A stretch of DNA of 64,000 nucleotides from an uncultured bacterium (lineage in GTDB: Bacteria; Spirochaetota; UBA4802; UB4802): assembly GCA_937920495.1 (NCBI GenBank), contig CALEUQ010000001.1:97053-161052 (forward strand), read 5' to 3'. This document shows positions 28,601 to 37,439 of the stretch, piece after piece (position 1 is the first letter of the stretch; the number at the start of each line of letters is the position of its first letter). The translations under genes and the position numbers were made by a program. A model generated the notes under the pieces. It saw only the letters and a program-made list of their open reading frames with translations, was not told where the DNA came from and made no database searches.

Positions 28601-31600
28601 CAGCACGTGCATTGCCACAAGAAGAGTCGGTGAAGTATAAAATTGGATGGAAATTTGCTGGTTTTGGCCCTGTACATTTTTATGACCTGGGACAGGATAG
28701 TGTTGTTATCGGTGAGGGAAAAATTGTTTCTCATCTTTCAGGTCTGGAGATGGAGATACTTATACGGAATATGCGTGCAGATATCTTAGCACAAAGTGGC
28801 AGGTTTGGTGAAGCTGCGGCTCAATATATAGAACTATCGAACATAACTAAAAAAAAGAAGACTTCGCTGCTCACTGATGTGCATATTAGCGCGTTGTATA
28901 ATGCGGCGTATTGTTTTGCTCTCAGTGGTGATATAAAAAAGGCACTGGAATTATATGATACTGCACTATCAATCGCGATAGATAGTAATATAGAAATTGA
29001 TAAGATTTATCAGACCATGGTTCAATGGGTATACTGTTACACTTCAAGCGAACATACCGCAAAACAAATGGAACGGATTGATGGTGCACTACGCAGGATA
29101 GAGCAGTATAAACAGGATATGTATAATAATGTGTTTGATTCTCTTGTAGACAATTATACTAAAAAGATGAAAGCCCAGAAGAAAAAACCGGTTGATGAAG
29201 ATATAAAAGCATTACGACAGCAGGCAACTACACAGGTTGAAGCATATACTATTAAATTTGATGCATTAAAAGCGCTCTTATATATGCATAAGGCTTACGT
29301 TCTTGGACACGATATAATATCCGCCAATGATGTAGAGTACTATAAAAAAGTTACTGCAATTACTCAATATTATAACGATGCTGAAAGGTTATGTTCGCAG
29401 GCAATCAATTACTATGGCAATGATGCATTGCATCAGGAATTTATTATTAAGCTGCTTATTAATAGGGGAATATGCCGGATACATAGTGGATTATTCAGGG
29501 ATGGATATGATGATATCATAAGTGCACGGTTTAAGGCAAATACAATACAATCAAAAGAGCTGGTATGGTTGGCTGATGCAACACTATGGGATTTAGCACA
29601 CACGTTTGTGGAACTTGCGCAGCTTATCGATAATCCTGACAGATTGATTGATGGGGTATTATCACGGGTAGAATTGCTGCCACCTCTGTATACAATGAAG
29701 AAAGACTTTATTAAAAAACTCTATGATGCATATACTGATGATCTCATACAAAAAAAGAGATACAAAGAGGCCTATACTATTCAGCAGCGTAAACAGATAC
29801 TCACAATGGCGTTTGAGGCACTATCAATACCTTATTTCCATAATAAAAGCGATGCGACGGTATACAGTAATTTTTTGCGTACATGTTTTACCATACAAAA
29901 TTTAGAGCAAAGATTAACCAATGCGATAGTAAATGAGGAAGAAGGTGTTATTGCAAAATTACAATCAGCAATTTCATTGCATTATAAAAAACTCACCGGA
30001 TTCAGAGCGGTTGCTTCAGCGTTTCTTTTACCGTATCTGGGAGTGTACACGCCAGGTGTTTCGCCATATCCTGTAATACATTTCCATGCCTTTAATAATA
30101 CACTCTATGGATGGCTTGTATATAAAAATACTGTTGATTGGGTTTTGATTTCTGATTCGTTACAGTCAGAAAGATTATCTGAAAATGTGGAAAAATTGAT
30201 ACAATCTTATAATGGTAAAATATATGTTATACTAAACGATACATTCACGGCGCTGCATAGATATATGCGCAATTCTGTGCTTTATGGTATGGGAGGCGTG
30301 CCGTTTACTTCCAGAGTGGATTATGTGGAGCGTTTAGTATGGCTGCAAGCTGATGTGGTGGCTACAGACAAAAAACTTCCAGTTAATATAAAAACTACCA
30401 CTCACATAAATGATTCAGAGTATATAGTTGATACTGATAATCCGGCATTTGACGTAACACCACATTTCTGTTTTGGCAATAAATTAGAATGTTCAGCTGT
30501 TTTTAAACGTATGGAAAGCATTAAAACTGATACCATTATGCTTTTAGCAGATGCAAGCTTGTATTCACATATTGCATCTGTTATAGTGTATTCAGGAGAT
30601 GATGCTGAAACTCTTGTTGCTGCAGTCTTGAATAATGATACTGGCATTATTGAATCACTTAAAACAAAAATAATAGTGTTGGGTAAAGTTCCGGATACTG
30701 TTAAAGAAAGAAATGATAATGTACAGAAAATTGCAAAAGTTAAACAGAAAGAGTTCATCGATGCACTTAAAAGAGGCTATTATGACATGGCAATGGTAGC
30801 ATTGCAGCGGTGGATGAGAGCAGGATTGACGGAAAAGGAGTATAATGAAAAAAAGATTCAGGTTTTGATATATCAGAATAGATTTGATGACGCATTGCAG
30901 TTGATGCGTTCCTTCAAAGATAGTGCATATTCCAGTTCATTCAGTGTGTATACGTATCTGTTACTAGGAGATGTGCGTGGTGCAGAAAAGCTGCTTTCAG
31001 ATCCGCTTGTGGCAGGTACGTTTGATTATGACGTGTATGCAGCAATTATTAAGGGTTATAAACCTAATGAAAAACTTACGGATATTACAGAGCTAAAAAT
31101 GTCAAATAGGTCGGTGTTGCCGGTTCATCAATTGGTATTGCTCTATGCTCAGGAGGCATTTCTGTTAGGGGAAAATGAAAAATCACAAAAAGCAATGAAT
31201 CTGTACAAAGCAGACTATATCCCTTCACAGCGCGAGTTATTAGTTGCCTACAATTTAGGATATTCTATAGATTCACATAACAACACGGTTGCATATAGAA
31301 TGTTAAAAGCAATAACAGGCGATAGTTATAGCGGAAGTTTTATTCATACAATAGATGAATATGTAGATATTTCCCTTTTTGCACTACTTGAATGTGTCAG
31401 AAGCAAGCCTATGATGACTGATGAAGAGTGGCAACATATAATGTTTGTTGCCCAAAAAGGCAGAAATTCGTGGCTTGATGTGCAATTTACAACGGCACAG
31501 TTAACGGAACTATTACAGGATAGTAATTCTTTAAGAACGCTTCAATTCATTCACGCAGTTGCTAATGAAAAGGGGAAGTTGGTATCGAATGTTGCAGCGT

Positions 31601-32991
31601 TGAGTGCAATTAATGCGTACCAGAGAATGGGCAATTTTATTGAAGCATATAATGCATGCAAGTCCATAAGGCAGCTTCCCTTCAGATTAGAACAACTATG
31701 GTATACATACTATATCTATTCGGCCATTATGGTAGGTAAAACTGCTGAGGCATCGGAACTTTTAGACAAAAGTCAGATAGTTACCAGAGATAGCGTATTA
31801 TATAATATTTTTAACTGCAACATTCAACTTCAAAGGGTTGTGGCGTTAAAAAAAGCTGATGACTCTTCATTACTAACTATCGCACAAAATATTGATGAGT
31901 TGTTTTCAGGCTTACATGATGATACTATACGTTGGTATTATTCTGAGTATAAGTATCTGCTGGATACGCTTATCAATTATGCGATATCGTATGCAATGAG
32001 CAGAGGAAATCAAAGGGATGCGTTACGATATGCTGAATTACATAAGATGATATCAGGGATTACTTTGTTTGATGAAAACCACCAGTATAAAAAGATCTAT
32101 AAAGAACTTGTAAGCAAACATTTTCCGCTTACTGAGATTCAAAAAAGCATACCACGCCAGACTGCCATAGTATACATTACCAAAAATGAACATGATATAT
32201 TTACATGGATAATAACAAGGACATATATACAGCCAGTGCGCCTGCAGAATACGTATAAAAAATTATTTGATGTCATACATGAATATTATAATGATGTTGC
32301 GTTACTCCAGCAGTCATTCGATAAAGAAGCTATGATCAACGACATCATGAAGCCTGTCATAAAGGAACTTGGTGGCTATTCTACCATAATTTTCGTTCCC
32401 GATGCATATACCGAATCGATACCATATGAAATATTACAGTATGGTACAAGTGATACAGCAATAGTTTTTATGCCATCTTTAATGACTGCAATGGATGACA
32501 CAAAGCCTGTGTTGCCAATTGTATGGAATAATGTAAGCGATACAAAAAATGATCTTATTGTATCAGCTCTCAAACAATCTGACATTCCATTTACATCTGA
32601 TGCGATGGCTAATGGTATTACGATTACCGATAAACAAATCAGCTATAATAGTGCTAAAAAAGGGTTGATGAATAATGGCAACATGGTACAATCAGGTTAT
32701 CTAATTATTAATGTAGCAAATACATCGCAGGTGTCGTACTATTATTGTGTGTTTATGGTTCAAAAAGAGATGGGGATTAGCATAATGATGAATAGCGCTA
32801 TTGCAGATGTCAATAGCATAATATTTATACGCGAATTCTGTAACAAAATTAAAACAGATAGCTTTTTAGATTCTTATAGTTCCGCATATCAGTATGTGAA
32901 GAAAGACAAACGTTTTAAAAATCCTGCCTACTGGCTGGGGATAAGATTTTACAGTCGCACAATAAAAGGTATACATGATGGTGTCCGATAG
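25621..32991 (+). CDS. Giant lipoprotein: beta-propeller, TPR array and degenerate CHAT-like domains
   Basis: The 2456-residue protein begins with a lipoprotein signal (lipobox FVGC, Cys16). Residues about 55-340 hold TolB/PD40-type propeller blades (SPDGKWCAFVSTRD, SSDGRLIAFSSTRDG), with an EF-hand-like DTNNDGMLDTNDNG loop near 266-279. A very long TPR-type helical array follows, clearest at 840-1000. Around 2180-2445 the sequence fits a CHAT domain (FVPDAYTESIPYEIL, and NPAYWLGIRFY at the end), but the catalytic His-Gly and Cys motifs are missing (VANTSQ). A second weaker CHAT-like segment lies at about 1475-1690. It is translationally coupled to YdbL upstream, and the phosphatase gene starts right after its stop codon. 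Confidence 0.8.
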   Translation: MKRMTLSILSLFFVGCASTAYRDIPFDYSQVLTKEYRFGTGRSIPLTFERSVNVSGSITADGKYFVYASNKERNNFDIYLRALNDITTVRITVHPARDFAPDVSPDGKWCAFVSTRDDPEGDIFIMKLNPEKIIQQGDQEVPAKNATVIRDSLSGAVKPVRDAWPSFSSDGRLIAFSSTRDGEESIYIMDKNGANIRKITEGTQPRFSIDGKAIVFVKKSQNASNIYTINLVTGEVTQITNNNYVELSPCFGKTTNDIYFTRIQYDTNNDGMLDTNDNGMLCAYDVQKKEEYPLTLVEEPSATPRYIPYADGVIVYSIVEGQNINIAMIPHTGIIPKQKNAVRQYELALKYKEDFDDIERYQRCLFATYHFFNESKDADSEVIIAKALYELSYVPQYSFVSAVLAKAAISSKPAHIYMYYRTVKDKEKLSYLQKAVSELEAQNNEKIAPFFMEELADLYTNLQMKSKAKELYTNIIQKYQNYTRLMYVRHKVGALFYKDFTIPEEWVTVLQSSYTYLKNAITVAVIEHTKTIPARQRYTQAHEAAGIYTVPIIKAIMNYVAATSLMELSRNDEALQLLKQGLEHTKKLDVAYFLINVALGQLYYAKGNDEWVVYYEAAVNNYQAQWKQDIRPIIDRLSEYFENTGQRLAAEGNLKDAAALYKRYITMNTLLHLKRRYKDIYSANAPGAHIGYINAMLSLAKGSTENTIEKEYMERLPIARMDFDKAHIYALGYMYVKQAQKLSPWPETMDGKSTQEFENLLVLFTKALRHIDWSLFIDDAFVDAYLLKGWIYQYVDELRVSFPSKKRIIDAYFPEYLWEKSIPLYEKALAANNENQYPHKEADIHCNVGNIYFLLKNFNLASRHYAKAVEYKKTFSTLKEEALFYYHYGYCLWQQGNYAGAYTSMQQAYSIYKAIAQKNESAIANTLYVLYRYFALFERMQGNFEQAIEWYTKALDHCTKFQCGQGQSRVYIEIAECYRKMDKDSQALSYLELAARALPQEESVKYKIGWKFAGFGPVHFYDLGQDSVVIGEGKIVSHLSGLEMEILIRNMRADILAQSGRFGEAAAQYIELSNITKKKKTSLLTDVHISALYNAAYCFALSGDIKKALELYDTALSIAIDSNIEIDKIYQTMVQWVYCYTSSEHTAKQMERIDGALRRIEQYKQDMYNNVFDSLVDNYTKKMKAQKKKPVDEDIKALRQQATTQVEAYTIKFDALKALLYMHKAYVLGHDIISANDVEYYKKVTAITQYYNDAERLCSQAINYYGNDALHQEFIIKLLINRGICRIHSGLFRDGYDDIISARFKANTIQSKELVWLADATLWDLAHTFVELAQLIDNPDRLIDGVLSRVELLPPLYTMKKDFIKKLYDAYTDDLIQKKRYKEAYTIQQRKQILTMAFEALSIPYFHNKSDATVYSNFLRTCFTIQNLEQRLTNAIVNEEEGVIAKLQSAISLHYKKLTGFRAVASAFLLPYLGVYTPGVSPYPVIHFHAFNNTLYGWLVYKNTVDWVLISDSLQSERLSENVEKLIQSYNGKIYVILNDTFTALHRYMRNSVLYGMGGVPFTSRVDYVERLVWLQADVVATDKKLPVNIKTTTHINDSEYIVDTDNPAFDVTPHFCFGNKLECSAVFKRMESIKTDTIMLLADASLYSHIASVIVYSGDDAETLVAAVLNNDTGIIESLKTKIIVLGKVPDTVKERNDNVQKIAKVKQKEFIDALKRGYYDMAMVALQRWMRAGLTEKEYNEKKIQVLIYQNRFDDALQLMRSFKDSAYSSSFSVYTYLLLGDVRGAEKLLSDPLVAGTFDYDVYAAIIKGYKPNEKLTDITELKMSNRSVLPVHQLVLLYAQEAFLLGENEKSQKAMNLYKADYIPSQRELLVAYNLGYSIDSHNNTVAYRMLKAITGDSYSGSFIHTIDEYVDISLFALLECVRSKPMMTDEEWQHIMFVAQKGRNSWLDVQFTTAQLTELLQDSNSLRTLQFIHAVANEKGKLVSNVAALSAINAYQRMGNFIEAYNACKSIRQLPFRLEQLWYTYYIYSAIMVGKTAEASELLDKSQIVTRDSVLYNIFNCNIQLQRVVALKKADDSSLLTIAQNIDELFSGLHDDTIRWYYSEYKYLLDTLINYAISYAMSRGNQRDALRYAELHKMISGITLFDENHQYKKIYKELVSKHFPLTEIQKSIPRQTAIVYITKNEHDIFTWIITRTYIQPVRLQNTYKKLFDVIHEYYNDVALLQQSFDKEAMINDIMKPVIKELGGYSTIIFVPDAYTESIPYEILQYGTSDTAIVFMPSLMTAMDDTKPVLPIVWNNVSDTKNDLIVSALKQSDIPFTSDAMANGITITDKQISYNSAKKGLMNNGNMVQSGYLIINVANTSQVSYYYCVFMVQKEMGISIMMNSAIADVNSIIFIREFCNKIKTDSFLDSYSSAYQYVKKDKRFKNPAYWLGIRFYSRTIKGIHDGVR

Positions 32992-34194
32992 ATGAAAAAA
33001 ACTGAAATGCCAAAAGCGGTAATCATCGATGATGACGAGATGGTTAATGAAGTTTTAAAATTTATTTTAGAAAATGAATACAAAGTATATAATTTCTATA
33101 CTGCTGAGGATGCACTGAAGAGTAGTATAATAGCTTCTACCGATGTTATAATAACAGATGTCAATTTACCGGGAATTAATGGACTGGAATTTATTCATAA
33201 AGTGCATGAAATAGATGAGAATATTCCCATTATTGTCATCACGGCATATAATGATATTGAGGTTGCAATTTCAGCATTAAAAGCGGGTGCTTTTGATTTT
33301 ATCTTAAAGCCCTTTAAAAATGATCAGATAGCACTTGCAGTAAAAAGGGCATATGAACGCCACAAGCTTGTGAAAGAAAATATACAGTTAGTTGAAGAGC
33401 TCAAATTAAAAAACAAGGAATTGGAGCAGTTATATGCACAGTTACAGGCTCGTTCTATACAGATAGAGAATGAGCTTGATATTGCAAGTAACCTGCAACA
33501 GTGTCTTTTCCCGGTTGTTTTCCCGGATATTAAGGGATTTTCTTTTTATCTTAAATTTAAGCCTGTTGAAAAAATAAGTGGTGATTTTTTTGATTTTATA
33601 ATCCATGATGAGAAGCACTTCTCATTTATCTTTGCGGATGTATCTGGCCATGGAGTGCCTGCTGCTCTCTATTCTGCAATTGTAAAGACTGCCATAACCA
33701 CATTTGTAGAAATATCAAAGCCACCTTCTAAAATTTTGCAAGAAATGAATCAGTTTCTGATACAGACGCAAAAGATGATGAGCTATAACTATGCAACCAT
33801 TTTCTTTGCACATTTTGATTTAATTAAATCCTGTATTGAATATGTAAATGCGGGTTTGCCTTCGCCTATCGTGATTAAAGCTGATAGGCAAATGATCAGG
33901 ATGGAAACAACAGGCCCCTTTGTTGGAATATTTGATACTTCACTGTATGCATCAAGAACAGTTGAGCTTGAACCCGGGGATAAACTGCTTTTCTTTTCAG
34001 ATGGTGCCTTTGAGTGCCCGGACAGGGTTGACAGAATCCTTGGGGAAAAGCGGTTCCAACAATTAATTGATGAGCATAGAGATCTGGAAATACCAGAATT
34101 AATAGAATTTTTATTTGATAAAATACAGGATTTCTGTGGAGTTGACCGTTTTGTTGACGATGTAACAATGTTAGGGATGAAATATACTCCATAA
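32992..34194 (+). CDS. Response regulator with PP2C/SpoIIE-type phosphatase output
   Basis: The 400-residue protein has a receiver domain (about 8-122) with the acidic pocket IDDDE, the phospho-acceptor Asp in ITDVNLPG, the Thr of ITAY and the Lys of KPF. A coiled-coil linker (about 128-162) leads to a SpoIIE/RsbU-like serine phosphatase domain (about 175-398) with the metal-binding aspartates intact: SGDFFDF, DVSGHGVPAAL, FFSDGAFE and DDVTML. Such proteins dephosphorylate STAS-domain antagonists when their receiver is phosphorylated. The ATG follows the giant gene's TAG with no gap, so it is the last gene of that operon. No histidine kinase is nearby. Confidence 0.95.
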   Translation: MKKTEMPKAVIIDDDEMVNEVLKFILENEYKVYNFYTAEDALKSSIIASTDVIITDVNLPGINGLEFIHKVHEIDENIPIIVITAYNDIEVAISALKAGAFDFILKPFKNDQIALAVKRAYERHKLVKENIQLVEELKLKNKELEQLYAQLQARSIQIENELDIASNLQQCLFPVVFPDIKGFSFYLKFKPVEKISGDFFDFIIHDEKHFSFIFADVSGHGVPAALYSAIVKTAITTFVEISKPPSKILQEMNQFLIQTQKMMSYNYATIFFAHFDLIKSCIEYVNAGLPSPIVIKADRQMIRMETTGPFVGIFDTSLYASRTVELEPGDKLLFFSDGAFECPDRVDRILGEKRFQQLIDEHRDLEIPELIEFLFDKIQDFCGVDRFVDDVTMLGMKYTP

Positions 34195-34393
34195 TAATGT
34201 ATGCTTTAAAATTATTTGAAAATGATGCAAAGGGCACCTACGTCTTTTGCGAAAGAAAGTACTCTATTCTATTATGATAAATATAATAAATTATTGCACT
34301 TTTGTGAATTAGTAATAGTACATATATAACATAAAGATCACATACATAGTAATAAATTTAAAAAATGAAGTAGAAATAACAATGGAGGATTAT

Positions 34394-35419
34394 ATGAGAA
34401 AATACATGTATATGTTTATAGTGCTTCTCATTGTTGTGTTATCAGTACAATCTATTTTTGCATTGGAGATTACCTTTGTAGTTGGCGACGTTATTGTGCA
34501 ACGTAATAATAAAGACAATATTGCAGTAGTGGGAATGAAGCTGTCCCAGGGAGATATAATTGTAACAAAGAGTGCAAGTATAGCTGAGTTGCTGTATGCA
34601 GATAAAAGTATCGTTCGCATTTTTGAAAATACAAAGGTTAAGATTGCATCAATACAGGATAATCAGGAGAATGTATCTGTTATTAATGGTGTTATCAAGG
34701 CTAAGATTGCAAAATTACAAAAGGGCCAGTCCAAAAAAGTATATACTCCAACTACCGTCTGTGCAATCAGGGGTACAGAGTTTTTTGTGGCTGTGAGCGA
34801 TAGTTCAGATTCACGTGTTAATATGGAAGAAGGAAATCTTACCCTGGTAAACCCTTATGGCGAGGTAAATGTACATGGCGACGAGCAGGCTACTGCTGAA
34901 GTGGCAAAAAAGCCATTGCGGGACGATAATCCTAAAAATCCTGAATTGTGGAAGAACACAGCTGATAAAGATTTTCTCCTTGAGCCACAAAAATATGCTG
35001 CCAGTTATGAAGAATATTTATCCATGTTAGAGCAAAGAAGTTCAATGCAGAAAGCGGAAATAGAAAAACTTACGCAATCGCCAGTTAAGAAAAAGGATTC
35101 AAAAAAATTGGAAAAAGATCTGGATGAGCTGGAAAATAAAGCAGCTGTGATCGAGGATGACTTTTGTTTGGGCGATTGTGCCAATGCAGCAGTGGATCAT
35201 GTGCTACAGAGTTATAAAGAAAAGAAACAGGAAATTTTTGAAAGTTTTAATAAAGTAAAACAGCAGGCAGATAGAGTTGTTCAGCAACAGAAAGCTAATT
35301 ATGAGGCTATCATGGCAATTAAGGAAGCGTATAGAAAAAGTTATGAAGAAATAAAAGGAAAACATAAGGAAAGCATTGAAAAAATTAAAGAAGAAGTTGA
35401 AAAAGTGCAGGGCCAGTAA
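34394..35419 (+). CDS. FecR-domain exported protein with coiled-coil tail
   Basis: A 341-residue protein with a signal peptide (about 1-22, ending SIFA-LE). A FecR domain (about 25-150) is recognised from the GDVIVQR strand, LSQGDIIVTKS, the repetitive beta pattern and the TPTTVCAIRGTEFFV motif. The C-terminal half is lysine/glutamate-rich with long predicted coiled coils (about 200-341). I start at 34394 because GGAGG lies just before it; an in-frame ATG at 34382 overlaps that site. In spirochaetes FecR-domain proteins are common envelope proteins of unknown role. It follows the phosphatase gene by 200 bases. Confidence 0.88.
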   Translation: MRKYMYMFIVLLIVVLSVQSIFALEITFVVGDVIVQRNNKDNIAVVGMKLSQGDIIVTKSASIAELLYADKSIVRIFENTKVKIASIQDNQENVSVINGVIKAKIAKLQKGQSKKVYTPTTVCAIRGTEFFVAVSDSSDSRVNMEEGNLTLVNPYGEVNVHGDEQATAEVAKKPLRDDNPKNPELWKNTADKDFLLEPQKYAASYEEYLSMLEQRSSMQKAEIEKLTQSPVKKKDSKKLEKDLDELENKAAVIEDDFCLGDCANAAVDHVLQSYKEKKQEIFESFNKVKQQADRVVQQQKANYEAIMAIKEAYRKSYEEIKGKHKESIEKIKEEVEKVQGQ

Positions 35420-35426
35420 AATAGCT

Positions 35427-36371
35427 TTATGACAATAAAAAGCTTTTGCCGGACTTAACGCCCTGTTCAAATCCTTCCAGAATTTTTTTAGGATCACGGG
35501 TTAATCTATCTACATTGAAATCGTCCGGTGGGTAGATAATTTGTATCTTTTTGTGTTTATGTTCCAGCTCATCTAACATTGCATTATACATGAGGTATCT
35601 GTTTTCCAGAGCCTGAATAAGGTAGCGATATTTTGAATCTTTAAAGTAATTTTCAATAAGATATCTGATCCAGAATGATTCTTCTTTCTTCCTGTACCCT
35701 TTTTTTCTGGTTACAACAACCAGGATATCTTCTTCTCTGTATCCCAGACTTAAGGCTTTTTTATAGGGTATGGGATCAAGCAATCCTCCATCACAAAGTT
35801 TACGGTTATTGTATTCCACAAATCCCCGGTATAATACAGGTATTGCTGCAGATGCTTTTAATGATGTGATAATATCATCCCTGGTTGAATTAAGATATAT
35901 TGTTGATGGAGGATTATTATCGCTATATTCGGTAGCAGTTATTAATACAGGAATGGAATGTTTGAGGAACTGAAAATTCAATGTTTCCTGACCCTCAATA
36001 ACAGTGGCAACCATCCAATCGAGATTAAGTATATGTTTTGTTGGTCGTAAGATATTAGAAATTTTAATAAAACTTTCGCTTAATAAAACTCCAAAAAAAG
36101 CATCGCGCGCCAGATGAATCTGGTGCGCTGAATAGGCAACTCCTGTCAATGCACCAGCTGATGAGCCTATGATTAATTTAAAAGGAAAATAATCTCTATC
36201 GACAAATGCCTGTAGAACTCCTGTTAAAAAAACTCCACGCATGCCACCACCTTCAAGTATCAGTACCTTCTTTTTTGGAAATGATTTTCTTTGTCGTTGT
36301 TTATTTAGATATTTAAAAAGTGGCGATAGTAACATCATAATAATCCAATAACAAATAATTTTACATAGCAC
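35427..36371 (-). CDS. Patatin-like phospholipase family protein
   Basis: The 314-residue product has the complete patatin catalytic set: the oxyanion-hole motif EGGGMRG, the nucleophile elbow GSSAGAL and the catalytic aspartate in LCDGGLLDPIP. It should hydrolyse acyl ester bonds in lipids; bacterial relatives are of the YjjU/YchK type. The frame opens at a GTG (36371), which would give a hydrophobic N-terminal anchor, while two ATGs at 36338 and 36335 start a shorter form; neither has a good ribosome-binding site. It converges on the FecR gene. Confidence 0.92.
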   Translation of the reverse strand: MLCKIICYWIIMMLLSPLFKYLNKQRQRKSFPKKKVLILEGGGMRGVFLTGVLQAFVDRDYFPFKLIIGSSAGALTGVAYSAHQIHLARDAFFGVLLSESFIKISNILRPTKHILNLDWMVATVIEGQETLNFQFLKHSIPVLITATEYSDNNPPSTIYLNSTRDDIITSLKASAAIPVLYRGFVEYNNRKLCDGGLLDPIPYKKALSLGYREEDILVVVTRKKGYRKKEESFWIRYLIENYFKDSKYRYLIQALENRYLMYNAMLDELEHKHKKIQIIYPPDDFNVDRLTRDPKKILEGFEQGVKSGKSFLLS

Positions 36372-36441
36372 TTATGGTTTGCAATGCTATATGTAGTATT
36401 ATAGCATGAATCCATCAAACCAAAAGATGATCACGATACTA

Positions 36442-37422
36442 TTATTCGTTCTTTTTCAAACCGGCACTCATAAGAATAATAATTCCGATTATTGACCATA
36501 CAAAGGTCCGCAATCTTCGTACAATTCCAATAGTAAGCCCTAATGAAGGGTCGTAGCCCAATAATTTAAGAGCTAATGAATATGATCCTTCACTGGTTCC
36601 TAAATTTGCTGGCATAAAAAACATTACAGATGTTAAAAAAAGTCCAAATACGTACAGAAAAAGTGCATGGTAAATATTAAAATGTATGTTGAGAAAATAT
36701 ACTATCAGATATATCTCTAATGTACAGGATATTGTTACAGCAAAATAATGAAGAAGCACCGATATGATGAACTTGCGTATATGCGATGTACTGCTGAAAA
36801 TATATTTAATCTCTTCATCTAACTCTTTAATTTTTTTCTGCCTTTGATCTGTGATAAGCTTTTTGCTAAAACGAGGTGGTATGAATGAAATAATAAAATC
36901 CAGTAAACCCTCCCGTTGTTTTTGTATAATAAGCGCAAGAACAATCAATGTCAGCAAAAAAAATCCTGAAGCAATAACGGTAAGGTATACTGGCAAATTC
37001 AGAATACATACACTTAATATAATCCCTGTTAAAAACATCAAAGCATTTGCCACTGAATGCGCCGTTCTATCCAGTACCACAGAGGCCAACCCAACCTGTA
37101 ACGGGATGAGGTCTTTCATATACATTGCTTTTAATGGTTCACCGGCAATTGATCCAAAGGCATTAATTGAAGATGTGGAATCACCGCCAATACGGGCAAA
37201 TATGAGCAGTATAAAAGTTTTAAAGCTAACAGGATGATTAATTAAAACCTTCCAGCCAAGGGTAAGAAAGATATGGCTGACAATAAATATGCTGACAATA
37301 ATCCAGAAACCCCAGCCAACTGATATGATTTGCAAGATAGTTTTTTGAAAACCAAAAGTTTTAAAAAGAAAAACAAGTATTAATATTCCAATAATTAAAA
37401 AAATGTAACGGGCTTTTTTCAT
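36442..37422 (-). CDS. Flippase-like membrane protein (UPF0104/AglD2, LPG synthase TM-region family)
   Basis: The 326-residue protein has eight to nine membrane segments and the signature of the lysylphosphatidylglycerol-synthetase transmembrane-region family: ARIGGDSTSSINAFGSIAGEPLKA near residue 80-105 and PANLGTSEGSYSLALKLLG near 275. The soluble aminoacyltransferase domain is absent. Such stand-alone proteins are thought to move lipids or lipid-linked compounds across membranes. It is separated from the GAF-PP2C gene upstream by 17 bases, so the two are probably co-transcribed. Confidence 0.88.
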   Translation of the reverse strand: MKKARYIFLIIGILILVFLFKTFGFQKTILQIISVGWGFWIIVSIFIVSHIFLTLGWKVLINHPVSFKTFILLIFARIGGDSTSSINAFGSIAGEPLKAMYMKDLIPLQVGLASVVLDRTAHSVANALMFLTGIILSVCILNLPVYLTVIASGFFLLTLIVLALIIQKQREGLLDFIISFIPPRFSKKLITDQRQKKIKELDEEIKYIFSSTSHIRKFIISVLLHYFAVTISCTLEIYLIVYFLNIHFNIYHALFLYVFGLFLTSVMFFMPANLGTSEGSYSLALKLLGYDPSLGLTIGIVRRLRTFVWSIIGIIILMSAGLKKNE

Positions 37423-37439
37423 AGTGTATCCGTAAAAAA

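Noticed and set aside
34257..34271. TACTCTATTCTATT shared between about 34258 and 59280
   Set aside because: A 14-base AT-rich match without matching flanks; probably chance.
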